64,000 nucleotides of DNA from Symbiodinium microadriaticum. Taxonomy: Eukaryota > Sar > Dinophyceae > Suessiales > Symbiodiniaceae. The translations under genes were made by a program, and so were the position numbers. Below the pieces are notes generated by a model. The model was not told the origin of the DNA. It saw only the letters and a program-made list of their open reading frames with translations, and ran no database searches. Location of the stretch: positions 694,272 to 758,271 of the forward strand of contig LSRX01000082.1 in NCBI GenBank assembly GCA_001939145.1, given 5' to 3'. Below are positions 59,769 through 64,000 of the stretch, one piece after another (within the stretch, counting starts at the first letter, position 1; every line of letters starts with the position of its first letter).

Positions 59769-60725
59769 GCGCCATCCGAATCTGAATGTGAAGACATGCT
59801 AAGATTTGCCGGGGCCTTCCGCGAGTTCAATCGCAGCCTCGGATGATCTGAAGAAGAGCCATTGCTGCCATTGCGGCGTTGACACAGCGTGAAGTTCAAG
59901 TGAACTTGGGGTATCTGGAGTCTTTCGGGACAGGGACAGTGAACAGAATTCAGACACGAAGGTATCTTGTGTGCCCGGATCTGAACTGCGGACGAAACCT
60001 GGGATCACCAAGCAACACTGCACGGAAAGAACACCCGTGTCCGGTAGAGTTTAATTGGTAAAGGGGTGCGTCCATGAATGCCAGAGGATATTTGGGAGAT
60101 CCGGATGTAAGGCTCCTGATGCTGCCCGAGTGTCCCTCACGCGTGCCATGTTCGAGGATGTCGGATCGGAGTGACAAATCACGATCAACATCTGCATGTA
60201 AGCAGCCTTCCGCATGCGACGCAAATAGTCTTTTTGCATGTCTATGTCTATAACGGTTATCTGCATCTGCTTTCGACCGGAGACGAGTCAGAGTCTTGCA
60301 GGGCTTTGCAACCTCCGAGGACTAGGTGCAAAAGCACTTTGGATGGGCGGCTCCCTTGCACGGCTACGAAAGCCGAGCTGGTGCGTCCGAGCAGCAACGG
60401 TGTCAGGAGTGATTGGGGCAACGTCGGCATCTAGCATATCCTGGACGATGCATCAAGCCAAACCCAGACGTTTTTTCTATGCGGAGCAAATCTCGAGCCT
60501 TCTTGAAGGTTGCGTGCCGATGTGATTCAAGTTACGGCGGTGAGCTATCGCCTGGTACCGGCTACTGCAAAGACCTGGCTCAAGTACCCACTGTCTCTGT
60601 CCTCTACGATGGCGGCAGCACCGGCAGGGCGCCCAGCCAGCAAGTGAGCTTCCGCATGTGCGGCATAGCTCTTCCTTGCTGTTTGGAGGCTTCTTCAGAT
60701 CGACAGCACTGTGTGAGTGCAGCAA

Positions 60726-60947
60726 CTAAGCCGCCGATCTGATAGAGCGATTGCAAGTTCCATCCGGAATGCAGGTGTAATTACATCTGATCTCAGTGGC
60801 CCTAAAATCATCTAGCGTCAACAAAAACTCACTGAATGACAGTGCAACAGCTACAGTTTCTGTCGTCCATACCCTTTGCGGATCTCTGCATGTCTCGACT
60901 CCGGAACCGATGATATCACATACCCCCGTCTTTGCAGACAGGTCCAA
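60726..60947 (-). CDS. Candidate exon, unknown protein; last minus-strand coding block
   Basis: The minus frame reads VCDIIGSGVETCRDPQRVWT then TETVAVALSFSEFLLTLDDF and RATEIRCNYTCIPDG. An antisense plus frame (60796-61101) is also open but less convincing. It is the rightmost minus-strand coding block before transcription polarity changes. 59770-60720 has no strong exon. Confidence 0.4.
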   Translation of the reverse strand: MDLSAKTGVCDIIGSGVETCRDPQRVWTTETVAVALSFSEFLLTLDDFRATEIRCNYTCIPDGTCNRSIRSAA

Positions 60948-61239
60948 GCCACGGCGTGGGTTGGACGTGGTGGCTGCACACGAGAAAATTCCACAGAAGA
61001 TCCGTGCGCTCCCAATCCTTCGAGTCCGGCTCGCGGGACGTGGGGGACAGGGGGAAAATAGGGGCGGGCGCGTGCTCTTGCATTTGGGGGATAAGGCCTG
61101 ATGATTTGGGATTGGGACAGAATATAAGGGCAGAGTACAACCGGGGGCCCGTACTCTTGGATTTGTTGACCAGTGCTCAAGTTTGTTTGGGCAGGTGGTT
61201 GCTCAGTCCTGTATAACGTCCGGCACAATCTAACGGAGG

Positions 61240-61500
61240 GATGGAGACCCGGGAATTACAACTAGATGGGTATAATTACAACCAGATGGGTAAAACTACA
61301 ACTCAAATCTTTAAAAACTGGCTTAGGTGGGTGAAACACAAGCAAATGGGTGACAATACAGCTAGGGTTTTTGCCCAAGGACCATGGGTTTTGTTGAGTC
61401 ATTGAGGAGTGGGATGTAAAAGGATTTTTTGACATTTTCGCTGTAACTAATAGGGCCTAGCCAAGGGTCTTGCTGAGTAGTTGGGAAGTGGGATTGCTGA
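61240..61500. repeat. Diverged short tandem repeats in the strand-switch region
   Basis: 61255-61360 repeats ACAAC.AGATGGGTA..A and GGGTGAAACACAAGC-type units of about 20 bases. 61382-61420 and 61455-61495 are diverged direct copies (GGGTTTTGTTGAGTCATTG versus GGGTCTTGCTGAGTAGTTG). There is no coding potential from 61000 to about 61780. Confidence 0.65.
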
Positions 61501-61789
61501 ATGAAACGCCCAACCGGGCGAGCGGCTGCACCAGGCTCCTCCAAGCGGCACTGTATGATAGTTTTGAAAGCAGTTCTGCCAGCAGGTCTGCGGGCTTACA
61601 AAACCTGGGCTCAGGAAAGCACTGTCGCTCACACTGTGGCCGTGCCATAAGAAGGACGGCAAGGCTACCTTTCTAGCGCGCACGCTGGCTCGGAGTACAC
61701 CACCCTGCACGTGGAGGGCAGTCCTGAAGGAACAGGCGGATGGGACAGCAGAACTTACTCGACTTGGAGATTTCACACAGCGTGGTTTC

Positions 61790-63372
61790 GAAAGCCTTGC
61801 TGAGGCTGCTTTTACGCAGAAAGCCACGTCGCGGCCGCAATTGGCCGTGAGGTCAGCGAGTGCGAACAAACAACAACCTGTGCAGAAGGCGCAGGTGAAG
61901 CAGCTGCAGAACTTGCGCAAGGGACTTTGTGTTCCTGGTACAAAGCACAGTCGGAGACTTGCGCCGAGCAGTCCAGCAGCGCGACAAGCTTCCCGAAACA
62001 AAGTTGCAGGCTTACTGGAGCCACAGCAGCATCGTCAGGAAGGACCCGAAGGTCGAGATCAGCATCCTTGCAACCACTCCGGTATTGCAGCGCCGCTTTG
62101 CCCGTGCTTGCGCAGCAGGGTGTGTCGTAGCAGCCGATGGCAGGTTAAAATTCAATCTCCTGGTTCGGCCTTTGACAGTGCTTGGTTGCTTGAAACCTGC
62201 TGGCCAGTCTGGCCTCTGGGCGCTTGCCTTGACGTCTGACATGGGGTGCGACGCATGGTGTCCACAATGACATCATTTGCCCAATCAACTGCAACACATG
62301 TGCAGTGCGAAGTGTCGGCACTCTTTTCGATAAGCGATGCGGAGCCAGCCTACCCTTCTGCACTCAAGTCAGCTTTCGCTGCCACGGATCTCATGTGCTA
62401 CTTCCACGTCAAGCATGCAGCAAAGAAGAGCCTTTACAAACGCTTCAGAGGCGAGCCAAACCCTACCCAGTCCCTGCCTTAAACCCTAAACCTGAAACCC
62501 TAAACCTCTAACACCCTAAACCCTAAACTCACAAAATTTTCATTGCGCGAAGTTTGTGGTGACGCTGGGCATAGTGCACACTTGTCGGAAGGCAGCACAG
62601 AGGGGAAAGAAGTGGCATGGTCGGAGATCAGCCTGCACATTGACCTGATGAAACAAGCACAATCTCATGAGGACTTTGTTTCTAGGGCCAATGCGGTCAA
62701 GGCGAAGTGGCGAAGTGGTGTCAGGATGGCTTGGAAAGGAAGACTGCAGGGAAGGATAAGATTGGTCGCAATTAAAACTGGGTGAGCAGCTTCTTGCGGC
62801 AATGGGTGATTGATCAGCATTTGGCTGTCGCTGCAGATCTTGCATTAAGGCAACAGAGAGCACCATCAAGTACACCCGGCAGGACGCTGGCAACGCAGTC
62901 GGCAGTGTGGGCGAAACACTCAACTTCATGCTGGAGCAAATGGAAGTGGCCGCAAAGGCTCACCTCGATCCGACGCCTCCCCGGCACGTGGACGCTCAGC
63001 CTTGGCAGAAGGCATCTTCCTTTCAAAGTCGTTTTGGCACGGACAAGATCCGATCCGTTATTGTTGACGCTCGAAGGCTCCTTGTTTCTGCGCAAGTTCA
63101 TTGTCAAGTTTTTTGGGGCTTGGGACCTGTAAGGCCGAGCGTTGGGACGTGCTCCAGCAGCTGACGCCGCATGTTCTACATCTGCTTGCCATGTGGGGAA
63201 GACCCTGATGGGGACGAGCCTGGCATCTGCTACCGTGGACCGCTGAGTCACGCCAAGCTGAACGGGCTGTTCGCGCCTTTGTGGCACACGAAGGCGGGCA
63301 CAAAATCACTGCGGAGGATTTTGCTTACGTTCCATGGAGGGTCGAGACACCGCACCTTCGGGTCTCTTGATC
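61790..63372 (+). mobile_element. Decayed MULE-type transposase gene
   Basis: Plus-strand coding blocks in changing frames. 61929-62270: DLRRAVQQRDKLPETKLQAY, then CAAGCVVAADGRLKFNLLVR with a first catalytic-type Asp (codon at 62136), then LTVLGCLKPAGQSGLWALAL. 62246-62482: ALFSISDAEPAYPSALKSAF with a second Asp (codon at 62336, 67 codons from the first), then DLMCYFHVKHAAKKSLYKRF, the C-x2-H of MULE/FAR1 transposases. After a telomere-like insert, 62590-62785 gives EISLHIDLMKQAQSHEDFVS. Then 62850-63060 (TESTIKYTRQDAGNAVGSVG then ETLNFMLEQMEVAAKAHL) and 63140-63372 (CKAERWDVLQQLTPHVLHLL, one in-frame TGA, AERAVRAFVAHEGGHKITAE, EDFAYVPWRVETPHLRVS, stop). Frameshifts or introns separate the blocks; the third catalytic residue was not located with certainty. 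Confidence 0.6.
62474..62535. repeat. Telomere-like CCCTAAA tract inside the transposase gene
   Basis: Repeated AAACCCTAAACC/AAACCTGAAACCC units lie exactly between two conserved transposase blocks. It may be an intron seeded by telomeric DNA or a repair insertion. Confidence 0.85.
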
Positions 63373-63485
63373 ATCCATGATGCAATAACATGGTTGGCTG
63401 ATGCATTGCACACATCCGGCTTTGCCAGCTGCCAAGCAGTGCTTCCACGTGCTGGCCTTGAACCAGCACTTAAGGAAGATGCAAC

Positions 63486-63725
63486 ATGCCGGATGAGTTG
63501 GACTCTGCTCCACTGGGCGCCTTCGGCCGGGGTAACGAGCCCAAAGCACCTGGCCACGGATCCGTGCCACTGAAGGCAAATGAAAAGGATCTTTTCATCA
63601 CCAGTCTGCGCGAGCAGCTTCGGAACGCCAAAGCCAAGAACAAGGCTGTGGAGCAGAAAACCACTGTGAAGACAGAAGGCCAAGAAACCCCGGTGCCTGC
63701 CGCGTTTCACGACCTGCGCCGTTGA
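63486..63725 (+). CDS. Small plus-strand ORF with coiled-coil segment
   Basis: ATG at 63486; 79 residues to a stop at 63723-63725. MPDELDSAPLGAFGRGNEPK, then ANEKDLFITSLREQLRNAKA and KNKAVEQKTTVKTEGQETP: an acidic start, then a charged helix with coiled-coil spacing. It lies 114 bases downstream of the transposase stop and may be its last exon or an independent gene. No family is recognised. Confidence 0.5.
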   Translation: MPDELDSAPLGAFGRGNEPKAPGHGSVPLKANEKDLFITSLREQLRNAKAKNKAVEQKTTVKTEGQETPVPAAFHDLRR

Positions 63726-63853
63726 CATGGAATGCCGCACCGCAAGCGGTGCCTCATGACATAGATGCGGAAGGGTCCTAGACAGGAGCCGTCTGGAATG
63801 TTCGTATTCTGCACAGTGTCTTTGCGGATGGACGGCCAATTTAAAAACCACAG

Positions 63854-63991
63854 ACCCCGTCAACAAGATCTTCGTAGAGGATGTTAGCCTCAAATTGAAA
63901 AAGGAACTCTGCAGGCGTTTCCAGTCATCCGGTGCTTCAGCTGCCGCTGTGCCGGATCACATGCTGAAGGCGTGTTCTTTCCTGTCAGATG
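63854..63991 (+). CDS. Plus-strand exon running off the window edge
   Basis: Preceded by CCACAG and ending at G|GTAAGC (donor at 63992), a consensus pair. Within it one frame reads VNKIFVEDVSLKLKKELCRR then FQSSGASAAAVPDHMLKACS and FLSDG, 46 codons without a stop. The gene continues beyond 64000. The function is not recognised. Confidence 0.6.
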
Positions 63992-64000
63992 GTAAGCTCG

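Noticed and set aside
61447..62001. 184-residue minus ORF
   Set aside because: It lies antisense to the transposase reading frames and has no motif.

Overview
This window looks like nuclear DNA of a dinoflagellate, probably from the Symbiodiniaceae/Suessiales side, although the species cannot be fixed. The evidence is: (1) two relicts of the dinoflagellate spliced leader (DinoSL) built into the genome; (2) plant-type TTTAGGG/CCCTAAA telomere-like tracts scattered internally; (3) genes cut into very short exons by introns of roughly 40-90 bases, with GT-AG and at least one GC-AG boundary; (4) long one-directional stretches of coding exons; (5) a LINE-type reverse transcriptase with an RNase H domain; (6) massive simple-sequence repeats. 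It is a draft assembly with single ambiguous bases at 32488 and 55412. There are no bacterial operons, and I recognised no rRNA or tRNA gene.

Layout. 1-345: trinucleotide microsatellite. About 500-32350: almost all recognisable coding exons are on the minus strand, grouped here as tentative gene segments (gene borders cannot be fixed without transcripts). The best understood are four micro-exons at 19539-19966 that rebuild the core of an acyl carrier protein (PKS/FAS type), and a glycosyltransferase-like exon at 26430-27099. This stretch is interrupted by microsatellites (4150-4540, 9940-11005) and by a 98-bp satellite array (22502-24614) set in AT-rich, telomere-like DNA.

32453-35404 is an essentially perfect 729-copy GCAC tetranucleotide tract. 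35405-41590 is a mobile-element cluster, all on the minus strand: a Pro/Thr-rich gag-like element with a Cys/His motif (36289-38156), a 5'-truncated LINE (38562-about 40925), and an ORF tagged by a DinoSL relict (40933-41535). 41640-47362 returns to minus-strand host exons, ending in a hairpin-rich and microsatellite interval; a clear gene 3' end (stop at 47360-47362) closes a gene that runs from about 48.9 kb.

50580-56130 is a second accessory patch: a DinoSL-tagged element related to the first (51840-53005, minus), repeated (CT)n plus GC-rich modules, a lysine-rich plus-strand ORF (53761-54192), and a telomere-fusion-like junction near 55.5 kb. About 56.9-61.0 kb again carries minus-strand exons. 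From about 61.8 kb the polarity flips to plus: a decayed MULE-type transposase gene carrying a telomere-like insert, followed by plus-strand exons running off the window with a consensus donor site at 63991/63992.

Most functions remain unknown. Protein-like exons were recognised by reading all frames for globular composition and, where possible, by matching splice junction phases; they are marked with correspondingly modest confidence.
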